This document shows positions 24,839-33,094 of a DNA stretch of 45,117 nucleotides, in pieces; positions within the stretch are counted from its first letter, which is position 1; each line of letters starts with the position of its first letter. This DNA comes from an uncultured Roseburia sp. Its GTDB lineage: Bacteria > Bacillota > Clostridia > Lachnospirales > Lachnospiraceae. The stretch covers positions 1-45,117 of the forward strand of contig CANRSX010000039.1 of assembly GCA_947642555.1 (NCBI GenBank), written 5' to 3'. The translations under genes were made by a program, and so were the position numbers. The notes under the pieces were generated by a model. The model was not told where the DNA came from and made no database searches. It saw only the letters and a list, made by a program, of their open reading frames with translations.

Positions 24839-26743
24839 ATGTACTTCAAAACGACAGCCGGACACGAAGCGTTCCGGGCACAGATCCGGGAGTTCGCGGA
24901 AGCAGAGATCAAACCCTATACCTTTCTGTGGGACAAGGAGAACCAGTTCCCCAGAGAAGTAGTGGAGAAGATGGGAAAGCTTGGCTGGATGGGAATCCCT
25001 TACCCGAAGGAATACGGCGGCGCGGGGATGGACGTCATCAGCTATGCGATTGCTGTGGAGGAGCTCTCGCGGGTGGACGGGGGAACCGGCGTGATTTTAT
25101 CCGCACATGTCTCGCTCGGCAGCTGGCCGATCTTTGCCTTCGGGACCGAGGAGCAGAAGCAGAAGTATCTGGTACCGCTTGCAAAAGGTGAGAAGATCGG
25201 GGCCTTTGGCCTGACAGAGCCGAATGCGGGTTCCGATGCGGGAGGGACGGAGACGACTGCGGTCCTGATGGGGGATTACTATCTTCTGAACGGGGAAAAG
25301 ATTTTCATCACAAACGGCGGAGAGGCCGATACATATGTCGTCTTCGCGGTCACCACGCCCGGGATCGGCACAAAGGGAATCAGCGCGTTTATCGTGGAAA
25401 AGGGCTGGGAAGGCTTTGAGTTCGGGGACCATTACGACAAGATGGGCATCCGTTCCTCGGCGACGGCACAGCTCTTATTTAACGATGTGAAGGTGCCGAA
25501 GGAGAATCTGCTCGGAAAAGAGGGCCAGGGCTTTAAGATTGCGATGGCAACGCTTGACGGCGGCCGGATCGGGATTGCATCGCAGGCGCTCGGGATCGCG
25601 CAGGGCGCATTTGAGAGCGCGACGGAATACGCAAAAGAGCGCGTGCAGTTTGACAAGCCGATCGGTTTCCAGCAGGCGATCTCCTTTAAGCTGGCCGACA
25701 TGGCGACAAAGATCCGCTGTGCGCGTCTGCTTGTCTACAGCGCCGCGGACTTAAAGGAGAACCATGAGCCCTACGGCATGGAGTCCGCGATGGCCAAGCA
25801 GTATGCATCCGATATCGCCTTAGAGGTGACGAACGATGCCCTTCAGATCTACGGCGGCAACGGATACTTAAGAGGCATGGATGTGGAGCGCATGTACCGC
25901 GATGCGAAGATCACGACGATCTACGAGGGGACAAACGAGATTCAGCGCGTGGTCATCGCCTCCCATATCATGGGCAAGCCGCCGAAGGAGAGCGCGCCGG
26001 CGTTAAAGCAGGCAGGGCCGGTGACCGGGGCCAGAAAGAAGATGATTTTAAAGGAAGGCAGCGCAAAGGAGCGCGTGGATACGCTCGTGGAGAGCTTAAA
26101 GAAGGACGGCTATGATTTCACCGTGGGAATCCCCATCGATACGCCGATCACAAAGGCGGAGCGCGTGGTCAGCGCCGGAAAGGGAATCGGGGATAAGGAG
26201 AATATGAAGCTGATCGAGGAGCTGGCGCGTCAGGCCGGCGCGGCGATCGGTTCGTCCCGGCCGGTGGCGGAGACACTGCGCTATGTCCCGATCAACCGCT
26301 ATGTCGGAATGTCCGGGCAGAAATTTATGGGAAATCTCTACATCGCCTGCGGTATCTCCGGCGCGGTACAGCATCTGAAGGGAATCAAGGACGCTGCTAC
26401 AATTGTAGCAATCAATAAGAACGCCAATGCGCCGATTTTCAAGAACTGCGATTACGGGATTGTCGGCGATGTGAATGAGATTCTGCCGCTGCTCGCTCAG
26501 GCGCTTGACACCGGTGAGGAGAAGAAGCCCGCGCCGCCGATGAAGAAGATGAAACGCGCGACCCCGAAGAAGGAAAAACCGTCCTATAAGACGTATGTCT
26601 GCAGCGGGTGCGGATACGAGTATAATCCGATGGCAGGGGATCCGGACGCCGATGTCGCGCCGGGGACGCTTTTTGAGAAGCTGCCGGAAGACTGGGTCTG
26701 CCCGGAGTGTGCGGAATCAAAAGAGAACTTTATTGAAGCGTAG
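24839..26743 (+). CDS. Acyl-CoA dehydrogenase / ETF-alpha C-terminal domain / rubredoxin triple fusion
   Basis: This 634-residue protein has three modules. Residues 1-~385 are a complete acyl-CoA dehydrogenase: [37 protein letters not shown], the R/Q FAD-dimer contacts in [18 protein letters not shown] and a catalytic-type Glu in [12 protein letters not shown]. Residues ~440-555 match the C-terminal FAD-binding domain of ETF-alpha ([44 protein letters not shown]). Residues ~583-634 are rubredoxin, with [10 protein letters not shown] and CPEC (Cys 588, 591, 621, 624). A Lys/Pro-rich linker separates the last two. Fusing the flavin acceptor and an iron carrier to the dehydrogenase predicts an internal electron path. 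The flavodiiron gene starts 14 bases downstream. Confidence 0.93.
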   Translation: MYFKTTAGHEAFRAQIREFAEAEIKPYTFLWDKENQFPREVVEKMGKLGWMGIPYPKEYGGAGMDVISYAIAVEELSRVDGGTGVILSAHVSLGSWPIFAFGTEEQKQKYLVPLAKGEKIGAFGLTEPNAGSDAGGTETTAVLMGDYYLLNGEKIFITNGGEADTYVVFAVTTPGIGTKGISAFIVEKGWEGFEFGDHYDKMGIRSSATAQLLFNDVKVPKENLLGKEGQGFKIAMATLDGGRIGIASQALGIAQGAFESATEYAKERVQFDKPIGFQQAISFKLADMATKIRCARLLVYSAADLKENHEPYGMESAMAKQYASDIALEVTNDALQIYGGNGYLRGMDVERMYRDAKITTIYEGTNEIQRVVIASHIMGKPPKESAPALKQAGPVTGARKKMILKEGSAKERVDTLVESLKKDGYDFTVGIPIDTPITKAERVVSAGKGIGDKENMKLIEELARQAGAAIGSSRPVAETLRYVPINRYVGMSGQKFMGNLYIACGISGAVQHLKGIKDAATIVAINKNANAPIFKNCDYGIVGDVNEILPLLAQALDTGEEKKPAPPMKKMKRATPKKEKPSYKTYVCSGCGYEYNPMAGDPDADVAPGTLFEKLPEDWVCPECAESKENFIEA

Positions 26744-26757
26744 AAGGAGGATTTGTG

Positions 26758-27975
26758 ATGCATTGTGTTAGAAAGGTGACAGAGGATCTGTACTGGGTTG
26801 GTGCAAATGATCACCGCCTGGCTTTGTTTGAGAATATTCATCCGATACCAAAAGGAGTATCCTACAATTCCTACCTGCTTCTGGATGAGCAGACCGTGCT
26901 CTTTGACACGATCGACTGGTCTGCCTGCCGTCAGCTGGTGGAGAATGTCGAGTACCTGCTGGACGGGAGACCGTTAGACGTTCTGCTGATCAACCACATG
27001 GAGCCGGATCACGGCGCTTCGATCGAGGAGATCCTGCTCCGCTATCCGAAGGTAAAGGTGATCAGCACGGAGAAAGCGTTCATGCTGATGCGCCAGTTCG
27101 GATTCCACATCGACGGGCATGAGCTGATCGAGGTAAAGGAAGGGGATACCCAGTGCTTCGGAGCGCATACGGTGACCTTTGTGGCGGCGCCGATGGTGCA
27201 CTGGCCGGAGGCCATGGTGACGTTTGATGTGACAAACGGCGTACTGTTTGCCGCGGACGCGTTCGGCTCGTTTATCGCGCTGGACGGAAAGCTGTTCAAC
27301 GACGAGGTGAATTTTGACCGCGACTGGATCGACGAGGCGCGCCGCTATTATACGAATATTGTAGGGAAATACGGCCCGCACGTACAGGCCCTGCTGAAAA
27401 AAGCCGGCGGTATCGTGGATCAGATCCGGTATATCTGCCCGCTGCACGGCCCGGTGTGGAGAAACGATTTCGGCTACATCCTTGACAAATACCAGCACTG
27501 GAGCAGCTATGAGCCGGAGGAGAAGGCCGTGATGATCGTCTACGCCTCCATGTACGGCAACACAGAGGCCGCGGCCCAGGCGCTCGCGGCAGAGCTCGCG
27601 GAGCGCGGGGTGACGAACACCGTGATGTACGATGTGTCGAACACCCATGTGTCCTACCTGATCTCCGAGACCTTCCGCGTCAGCCATATCGTGCTCGCGT
27701 CGGTGACCTACAACCTCGGGATCTATCCGGTGATGCACAATTATCTGATGGACATGAAGGCGCTGAATCTTCAGAACCGTACCTTCGCGATCGTGGAGAA
27801 CGGCTCCTGGGCGTGCAGGTCTGGCGATCTGATGCAGAAGTTCCTCGACGAGGAATTAAAGTGCATGACCGTGTTAAACGAACGCCTGTCGCTCGCGTCG
27901 TCGCTGTCTGCGGACAAGGAGGATGAGCTCGCGCTTCTCGCGGACGCGATTGCGGACTCTCTGAAGGGAAATTAA
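26758..27975 (+). CDS. Flavodiiron protein (FprA-type oxygen/NO reductase)
   Basis: AAGGAGG precedes ATG 26758 (405 residues). The metallo-beta-lactamase-like domain carries the diiron ligands HMEPDH (His80, Glu82, Asp84), PMVHWPEAM, FAADAFG and CPLHGPVW. The C-terminal flavodoxin domain (~255-400) has the FMN loop ASMYGNTE. Flavodiiron proteins reduce O2 to water or NO to N2O, usually with electrons from rubredoxin. Co-transcription with a rubredoxin-bearing dehydrogenase points to that protein as donor. No C-terminal rubredoxin or flavin-reductase extension is present, matching the clostridial class A type. Confidence 0.95.
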   Translation: MHCVRKVTEDLYWVGANDHRLALFENIHPIPKGVSYNSYLLLDEQTVLFDTIDWSACRQLVENVEYLLDGRPLDVLLINHMEPDHGASIEEILLRYPKVKVISTEKAFMLMRQFGFHIDGHELIEVKEGDTQCFGAHTVTFVAAPMVHWPEAMVTFDVTNGVLFAADAFGSFIALDGKLFNDEVNFDRDWIDEARRYYTNIVGKYGPHVQALLKKAGGIVDQIRYICPLHGPVWRNDFGYILDKYQHWSSYEPEEKAVMIVYASMYGNTEAAAQALAAELAERGVTNTVMYDVSNTHVSYLISETFRVSHIVLASVTYNLGIYPVMHNYLMDMKALNLQNRTFAIVENGSWACRSGDLMQKFLDEELKCMTVLNERLSLASSLSADKEDELALLADAIADSLKGN

Positions 27976-28007
27976 ATCACGATTATACTTTACTTCAAAA
28001 AGCTACG

Positions 28008-28172
28008 AAAAAGTTCAGCTCGCGCCAGTCGCAAAGGTGCCTGTCGGCACTTTCCCGCTGCATACGCAGCTAACTTTGCTCATACACGGGCGCTCCCTCA
28101 GTCGAAATCGATGGATGAAAATTCGTGCGAGCACGATTTTCACCCATGCGATTCCGACTGGCTGAACTTTTT
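28008..28172. repeat. Highly structured intergenic element with 11-bp terminal inverted repeats
   Basis: AAAAAGTTCAG (28008-28018) is complementary to CTGAACTTTTT (28162-28172), and CCAGTCG (28025-28031) to CGACTGG (28155-28161). Inside, GCAAAG (28031-28036) pairs with CTTTGC (28074-28079) and encloses two small hairpins, GTGCCtgtcGGCAC and GCTGcataCGCAGC. CAGTCG-AATCG-ATGG (28099-28114) can pair with CCAT-CGATT-CGACTG (28144-28160), an alternative to the outer stem. It fills the gap between the convergent flavodiiron and permease genes; its right end overlaps the permease stop codon. It may be a bidirectional terminator, a dispersed palindromic repeat or an RNA. Confidence 0.7.
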
Positions 28173-28989
28173 AATCCAGGTTGATATGCTTCTGTACGAT
28201 CACGGCGCAGGTCACATAAAACGCGACGGCAAACGCGGCGGTCAGGCCGTTTAGCATCCAGAAGAGGTTGGTCAGCGGCCGGAGGCTGTCGGAATAAAAA
28301 AGTGTGTCGATCCAGTCAAACATCATGGTCAGAGTCAGCATACCGGTAATCATCCGCTTGACAAAATAGATGACGATGCCCGCCATGATCGCGCCTCCGA
28401 TCTTGTGGGAAAACAGCTGCCCGATCGAGAGACAGGCGTAGATCATCAGGATCTGTGAGAGACAGTTGACGACCAGGGTGACGAAGAGATACCAGAGCAG
28501 CGAAAACGTCGTCAGGCCGGTGTCGTCAAGGCTTCGGTTCATCGCGACGAATATCTCTCTTAAATCCGTCAGAGCATTCCCGTGTGTGACGCCAAGGTAG
28601 AGCAGGAACACGGACAGAAAGATCACAGCCACAGCCCCGAGCACCCATACCATCGCGGTGACCAGCTTGACATTTAAGGTGGCGATGGGAGAGACCGGGA
28701 GCGTGTGCGTCAGATAGCCCTGATCCGAGTACATCGTCTTGTAAAAATGGATGCACAGGTAGATGATGGTGAGAACAAACAGCGCAAAGAGCGAGAGCAC
28801 ATATATGGTGATCATGGCTCCCAGAATCACGGAGGAAAGGTCTCTCACCGGCCCTGACATGGAAGCGAAGCGGTCGTCAAAAAAATTGACGGAGATACTC
28901 GCCAGTGTCAGAAGCCCTACAAGCGCATACAGCAGAAGCATGACCTTTCCCGTATTTTTAAATTCGTGATAAAACAGTTTCCCTAGCAT
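28171..28989 (-). CDS. ABC transporter permease (ABC-2-like)
   Basis: This 272-residue protein has about six hydrophobic segments and the N-terminal MLGKLFYHEFKNTGKVM common in lantibiotic-immunity/YtrC-like permeases of Firmicutes. It overlaps the ATPase gene by 7 bases and is the last gene of a GntR-ATPase-permease operon. It probably forms the membrane part of a small exporter or a cell-envelope stress transporter. The substrate is unknown. Its stop codon lies in the right arm of the structured element. Confidence 0.87.
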   Translation of the reverse strand: MLGKLFYHEFKNTGKVMLLLYALVGLLTLASISVNFFDDRFASMSGPVRDLSSVILGAMITIYVLSLFALFVLTIIYLCIHFYKTMYSDQGYLTHTLPVSPIATLNVKLVTAMVWVLGAVAVIFLSVFLLYLGVTHGNALTDLREIFVAMNRSLDDTGLTTFSLLWYLFVTLVVNCLSQILMIYACLSIGQLFSHKIGGAIMAGIVIYFVKRMITGMLTLTMMFDWIDTLFYSDSLRPLTNLFWMLNGLTAAFAVAFYVTCAVIVQKHINLD

Positions 28990-29681
28990 CGAAACACCTC
29001 CCTGAATAACATATCGACGGATTTCCCCTGTCTGCTGCGGATCTCATCCACGGAGGAGACCAGCCGGAGCTGCCCGTTCTGGATAAAAATCACCTCGTCT
29101 AACACCTGCTCGATATCCGCGATCAGATGCGTGGAGATCAGGATCGTCGCCTGCGGTTCATAGTTGGAAAGAATCACATGCAGGATAAAATCGCGTGCTG
29201 CCGGGTCTACGCCGGCGATTGGTTCGTCTAAAATATACAGATCCGCCCTGCGGCTCATGACGAGGATGAGCTGGACCTTTTCTTTGGTGCCCTTTGACAT
29301 CGTCTTTAAGCGGTCCTGCGGGCTGATCTGAAGCTTCTGCAGCATATCATAGGCTCTGTCCGTGTCAAAATCCTCGTAAAAATCTTTAAAATATGCGATT
29401 ACGTCCCGCACCCGCTGGTTCATATTCAGATACGTGTGATCCGGCAGATAGGAAATATGCCGTTTGCTCTCAATGCCGATGGGCTGCCCGTGCATCAGAA
29501 GCGTCCCCTCCGTCGGCGTCAGAAGCCCGTTCATCATTTTAATCAGTGTCGTCTTGCCGCTGCCGTTCGGGCCGAGCAGGCCGATGATATGCCCGCCGGC
29601 GATGCCGAGACTGACATGGTCGACGGCGGTGCGGGATCCAAAGCGCTTCGTCAGATCCCTGCATTCCATGATAATGCTCAT
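28983..29681 (-). CDS. ABC transporter ATP-binding protein (YtrB-like)
   Basis: This 232-residue ATPase has Walker A GPNGSGKTT, a Q-loop-equivalent in ISYLPDHTYLN, a divergent signature MSKGTKEKVQL, Walker B LYILDEPIAGVD and the H-loop ISTHLI. The short signature MSKGTKEK is typical of the YtrB/BcrA-like group. AAGGAGAG precedes the start, which overlaps the GntR stop as ATGA, so the two are translationally coupled. Its membrane partner is the permease gene that overlaps its 3' end. Confidence 0.92.
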   Translation of the reverse strand: MSIIMECRDLTKRFGSRTAVDHVSLGIAGGHIIGLLGPNGSGKTTLIKMMNGLLTPTEGTLLMHGQPIGIESKRHISYLPDHTYLNMNQRVRDVIAYFKDFYEDFDTDRAYDMLQKLQISPQDRLKTMSKGTKEKVQLILVMSRRADLYILDEPIAGVDPAARDFILHVILSNYEPQATILISTHLIADIEQVLDEVIFIQNGQLRLVSSVDEIRSRQGKSVDMLFREVFRC

Positions 29682-30049
29682 TTGCGCTCTCCTTTCATTG
29701 TCTGGCTTATGAGGGTGAGTATTTCGTCGTCGCTCAGCCCAAGCGTCTGCATCAGGGAAAGAAATTCCCCTATTTTCTCCTGTGCGACAGATGTCTTTAA
29801 ATTTTTGATCAAAGTGGTATCCTCCGTGATAAATCGTCCGCTGGTCCGCTGTGAAAAGACCAGTCCCGCGCGCTCAAGCTCGCCGAGGGCTTTCTGCATC
29901 GTATTGGGGTTGACCGCAGCCTCGCCGGCGAGATCCCGGACGGAGGGCAGCTTGTCGCCGGGCTGATACCTCCCGGAAATAATATCCGCCTGAATGCGCT
30001 CCACAATCTGGATAAAAATCGGACGGTCGGATGTCAGATTCCATGCCAT
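29678..30049 (-). CDS. GntR family regulator, YtrA subfamily
   Basis: This 123-residue protein has a GntR winged helix at ~10-75 (PIFIQIVERIQADIISGRYQPGDKLPS, VNPNTMQKALGELERAGLV) and only a short C-terminal dimerisation helix, the YtrA arrangement. It heads the ATPase-permease operon and should repress it. A palindrome just upstream of its start is a likely autoregulatory site. GAGGAGGTGA supports the start. Confidence 0.93.
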   Translation of the reverse strand: MAWNLTSDRPIFIQIVERIQADIISGRYQPGDKLPSVRDLAGEAAVNPNTMQKALGELERAGLVFSQRTSGRFITEDTTLIKNLKTSVAQEKIGEFLSLMQTLGLSDDEILTLISQTMKGERK

Positions 30050-30067
30050 TTGTTCACCTCCTCACTA

Positions 30068-30089
30068 TTGTACTATTGAAATAATACAA
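30068..30089. promoter_or_regulatory. YtrA-type operator
   Basis: A 22-base imperfect palindrome with outer arms TTGTA (30068-30072) and TACAA (30085-30089) and inner TATT/AATA; 9 of 11 pairs match. It lies 19 bases upstream of the GntR start codon, within the AT-rich promoter region. Confidence 0.6.
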
Positions 30090-30155
30090 CAATACAGCAA
30101 AGATGTCAATAGGAATTTTCGCCGGGATTTGTACGTCTGGTTACAAAAATTTTAC

Positions 30156-30303
30156 ATTTCATGACGAAAATTATGAAATATGCCGTTTTTGCCGATATAT
30201 ATTGAAAGCCCGGATCAGGCAGAGCGCATGGACGGGCCTGTGAAAACAGGAAGAAAGTCCGTAAGAACGGGCGGATCTACAGCAGGGATTGCGAAGAAGG
30301 GGC
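30156..30303 (+). promoter_or_regulatory. Candidate promoter and folded leader of the LytTR gene
   Basis: An inverted repeat ATTTCAT (30156-30162)/ATGAAAT (30173-30179) precedes GCCGATAT (30191-30198), which resembles the -10 box of sigma-D (flagellar) promoters. The matching -35 is poor. The ~100-base leader contains two tight hairpins, CCTGT-GAAA-ACAGG (~30237-30250) and GTCCGT-AAGA-ACGGGC (~30257-30272). I do not recognise a known riboswitch. Confidence 0.4.
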
Positions 30304-30921
30304 ATGGATGACCGGTTTGGAGGAATATGTGTGCTACAGATAGCAGTGTGCGAAGACGGTGAGGCGGTGGAGGAGTATTTTAAGACGAGAACCGGCGAGT
30401 ACGTCAAAAGCGGGAACTGTATGCTGGAGAGCGGAGAACTGCTGCCGGACGAGGGGCGTGAATTTGACATTCTGATCGTGAAGCATGCAGAGAGAGGAAC
30501 GAATGCCGATGTGACGGTGCGGATCAGAAAAGAACTGCTGGAGGAGCTGCTCTCCAAAGCAGAGGAGAGGATCGCGCACCGGAAGAAGGAAACCGTTCTG
30601 GTGCGGGCCGGCGGGAGCTGTTACCGCATCGATCCGGGGCGGATTTTATACGCGGAGAACGTGGGGCGCAAGGTGGTGCTTCACTTAAAAAACAGCCAGC
30701 TCGCCTATTACGCCAAGATGCGGGAGACGGAGGAGCTGTTAGGGGAGGGTTTTTTCCGCTGCCACAGAGGATATCTTGTGAATCTTGCGGCAGTGGAGCG
30801 CTATGAGGCGGGAAGCATCGTCTTAAAGAACGGGGAGACGATTCTGATGGCAAAGAGCAGATACAACGCATTTTCAGCAGCGTATGAGCGGTTTTCCGGG
30901 AGGAACCGGAGCGTGCGCTGA
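30304..30921 (+). CDS. LytTR DNA-binding protein with shortened, non-canonical N-terminal domain
   Basis: ATG 30304 (205 residues) follows GAAGAAGG; a GTG at ~30331 (LQIAVCEDG) is an alternative. The C-terminal ~100 residues are a LytTR DNA-binding domain (VRAGGSCYRIDPGRILYAEN, HLKNSQLAYYAKMRETEELL, FFRCHRGYLVNL). The N-terminal ~80 residues begin like a receiver (LQIAVCEDGEAVEEYF) but are too short. The strand that would carry the phospho-Asp reads FDILIVKHAERG, without an acceptor. It is therefore probably phosphorylation-independent. No histidine kinase is adjacent. The FliD-like gene follows after 63 bases. Confidence 0.83.
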   Translation: MDDRFGGICVLQIAVCEDGEAVEEYFKTRTGEYVKSGNCMLESGELLPDEGREFDILIVKHAERGTNADVTVRIRKELLEELLSKAEERIAHRKKETVLVRAGGSCYRIDPGRILYAENVGRKVVLHLKNSQLAYYAKMRETEELLGEGFFRCHRGYLVNLAAVERYEAGSIVLKNGETILMAKSRYNAFSAAYERFSGRNRSVR

Positions 30922-30984
30922 TACTGCCGTCTGAGCCGCGGGCCGGACAGAGGGCAGGAGCATACAGGAAGGGAGAGTTTGGAT

Positions 30985-31746
30985 ATGAGTATAAGCAGAA
31001 TCAATTCCGTGATTACCGGAGCGCGGATGAAGCGCATGGTAAAGACAAAGGCATTTCAGACAAAGCAGAATAAGAGCGGCCTGCTGCGGGCGGCTCAGAC
31101 ATCCGGCCGCAGCGGCGTGGTCTCCAAAACGGGCAGCTCGCTGATGGACATCCTGCGCGCGATGAACGGCGATACCTCGATGACCGGGGAAAAGATCGTA
31201 CAGAATCAGAGCCAGCGCTATGAGTACGAGACGATGCGTCTGGCGTCAGAGCGTGTGGCGTCACACCTTTCTGCGCTGCGGGCCGAGGGGGAGAAGTCCC
31301 TGTTCGGACAGGGCGTGGAGAACCGTGAGGCGGTGGAAAAGGAGATCTCCGGCTTTGTGAGCGATTACAACATCATGATCCGCAGGCTGGCGGCGTCCGG
31401 CGAAAAAGAGGACGCAGGGCTTGCGAAGAAGCTGGGCGACGAGATCACCACGCGCACGGCCACCTTAAAGAAATTCGGGATCACGCAGGACGGGAAAGGG
31501 GTCTTAAGCCTGGATCTTAAGACGTTACAGCAGGCGGATTATGAGGAGCTGAAAAATACGTTCGGCAGCAGCGGCAGCCTGACAAAAAAGCTGGCGTCGC
31601 TCACGGAATCCGTTGAAAAGAACGCAAAGGAGCAGATCGAACGCCTGGAAAAAGAAAGCTATTCGCTCAGCTCCGTCTACAGCCGCTACGGCACCAGTGA
31701 CGGCTTTTACGGGACGACAGGGAGCCGTTACAGTCAGAAAGGCTGA
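30985..31746 (+). CDS. Unknown protein resembling the C-terminal region of flagellar cap protein FliD
   Basis: ATG 30985 (253 residues, MSISRINSVI) follows GGAAGGGAGAG. There is no signal peptide or membrane segment. Residues ~100-215 follow the order seen in the FliD C-terminal domain: a helix ending FVSDYNIMIRRL, a helical stretch, LKKFGITQDGKGVLSLD, then LKTLQQADYEELKNTF. The hypervariable outer domains of FliD and the N-terminal D0 helix are not recognisable, so it is not an ordinary FliD. The Ser/Tyr/Gly-rich C-terminus is unusual. The flagellar likeness is my reading of motifs only. It shares a probable transcript with the LytTR gene upstream and an unknown gene 2 bases downstream. Confidence 0.65.
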   Translation: MSISRINSVITGARMKRMVKTKAFQTKQNKSGLLRAAQTSGRSGVVSKTGSSLMDILRAMNGDTSMTGEKIVQNQSQRYEYETMRLASERVASHLSALRAEGEKSLFGQGVENREAVEKEISGFVSDYNIMIRRLAASGEKEDAGLAKKLGDEITTRTATLKKFGITQDGKGVLSLDLKTLQQADYEELKNTFGSSGSLTKKLASLTESVEKNAKEQIERLEKESYSLSSVYSRYGTSDGFYGTTGSRYSQKG

Positions 31747-31748
31747 TC

Positions 31749-32966
31749 ATGGATACGCAGAGGGTAAAGGCGGTTGACAGGGTTTCCGCCGGAACCGCAG
31801 GCCACAGAAAAAAAAGCGGCGAGGGAAAAAAGCAGTGGAGCATCCAGTTCCTCGATCATCTGCTCTCGGATATCCGCAGGCGGGAGAGGGAGGAACGGCG
31901 GAAATCCGAGAGCGGGGCAGAAAACGGCGGCCACGGATCCGGCGCGGGTTATCCCGATCTGGCCGGTGAGGGTGAGGCGGACTGCCGGATGATCCGAAAG
32001 GGGGAACAGCCGGTGCCGCCGGACTGGGATTCCTTTGAGGTTTCCGCGGAATGGACGGAGCCGGTGCTGACTTCCGAGCTTTATGAGGATATCATCGACA
32101 GCTTAAAGCGCGTGGGAAACTGGAGCGCGAGCGTCCTCTACCAGATCGCGGAGGCGATCCTGCAGGATTATTATGAGGAAATCCTGGATATGTACGCAGT
32201 GGAGGAGCTGTTTCTGGGCTGTTATCAGAAGTGTGTGGAAAAAAATGCAAAGATCGCCGCCTCCGTCCAAAAACGGCAGGAGATTCTCTCAATGCTCTAC
32301 GAATATTTCTGCCGCGTCAATGCGAGAAAAAGCGTCTCGCGGAACGAGCGGGAGGGCAGGCGGCTCATCGAGGAATGCGGCCTGACCTGGGCGGGGACGA
32401 CCTATTATAATTCCAAATATTACTACATATGCAGCGAGATGCGCCGCCTGTTCCGAAGGATGTGCGACCGGATCGCGGAGCGCGAGGGGCTTCAGCGGCT
32501 CTCCTATGCAAAGATTTCCAGGCAGACGCAGTTTCTTTCGGTGGGCGGACTAAGCTACCACGGCGTGTTTGTCTGGATCCAGAAAAAGGACAACGACCCG
32601 GAGGAGCAGTACGGGATGCGGGACCTCAAGAGAAAGCCGCTAAGGCAGTTTGTGTTTCTTTACCGGAATCATCTGGCGCAGAGCGAGGAGAGCAGGATCC
32701 GGCTGTTGGAGCAGAAATTTCAGATGAGGCACCGGGAGGCGGCGAGTGAGGAGGCAGAGCCGCGGCAGCTGTGGCGCAGCTTTAAGCAGAAGGAGAGCCG
32801 GGATTATCACAACGGCATGAGCTATCTCCTTGAGGGGAGCCTGATGGACGACTGGGACGAGACGGTGTATTCGGAGGCCATGGAATTTCTGCGGAATTTC
32901 CGCCTGTACCGCGTGTCGGGCTGCGTGGAATTGTTAAGTGTGACGGAAGGACGAATGCCTTCCTGA
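31749..32966 (+). CDS. Protein of unknown function, 405 residues
   Basis: It starts 2 bases after the FliD-like gene, so it is translationally linked to it. The first ~90 residues are charged and disordered-looking, followed by a mostly helical soluble protein rich in Tyr, Arg and Glu (ASVLYQIAEAILQDYYEEIL, TTYYNSKYYYICSEMRRLFRRM). No signal peptide, membrane span or catalytic motif is seen. I do not recognise the family. A long hairpin terminator follows. Confidence 0.75.
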   Translation: MDTQRVKAVDRVSAGTAGHRKKSGEGKKQWSIQFLDHLLSDIRRREREERRKSESGAENGGHGSGAGYPDLAGEGEADCRMIRKGEQPVPPDWDSFEVSAEWTEPVLTSELYEDIIDSLKRVGNWSASVLYQIAEAILQDYYEEILDMYAVEELFLGCYQKCVEKNAKIAASVQKRQEILSMLYEYFCRVNARKSVSRNEREGRRLIEECGLTWAGTTYYNSKYYYICSEMRRLFRRMCDRIAEREGLQRLSYAKISRQTQFLSVGGLSYHGVFVWIQKKDNDPEEQYGMRDLKRKPLRQFVFLYRNHLAQSEESRIRLLEQKFQMRHREAASEEAEPRQLWRSFKQKESRDYHNGMSYLLEGSLMDDWDETVYSEAMEFLRNFRLYRVSGCVELLSVTEGRMPS

Positions 32967-33003
32967 AGAATGGCGGCCGTGCCGAAGGGCAGGAGCCGTA
33001 TGG

Positions 33004-33052
33004 CAGATCGGGAGACCCTTTCTCTGTGGTGAGAAAGGGATCTCCCGATCTG
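33004..33052. terminator. Long hairpin, probable terminator between convergent operons
   Basis: 33004-33024 (CAGATCGGGAGA then CCCTTTCTC) pairs with 33031-33052, leaving a 6-base loop TGTGGT and a single bulged base. The stem is 21 bp. No U-tract follows on the plus strand. Confidence 0.65.
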
Positions 33053-33094
33053 TCTGTGTCATGACAGGCTTTGCACCGAAGAAGGAGGAGGGGA

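Noticed and set aside
30200..30303. A c-di-GMP, glycine or cobalamin riboswitch
   Set aside because: Conserved core sequences of those classes are absent; only simple hairpins are visible.
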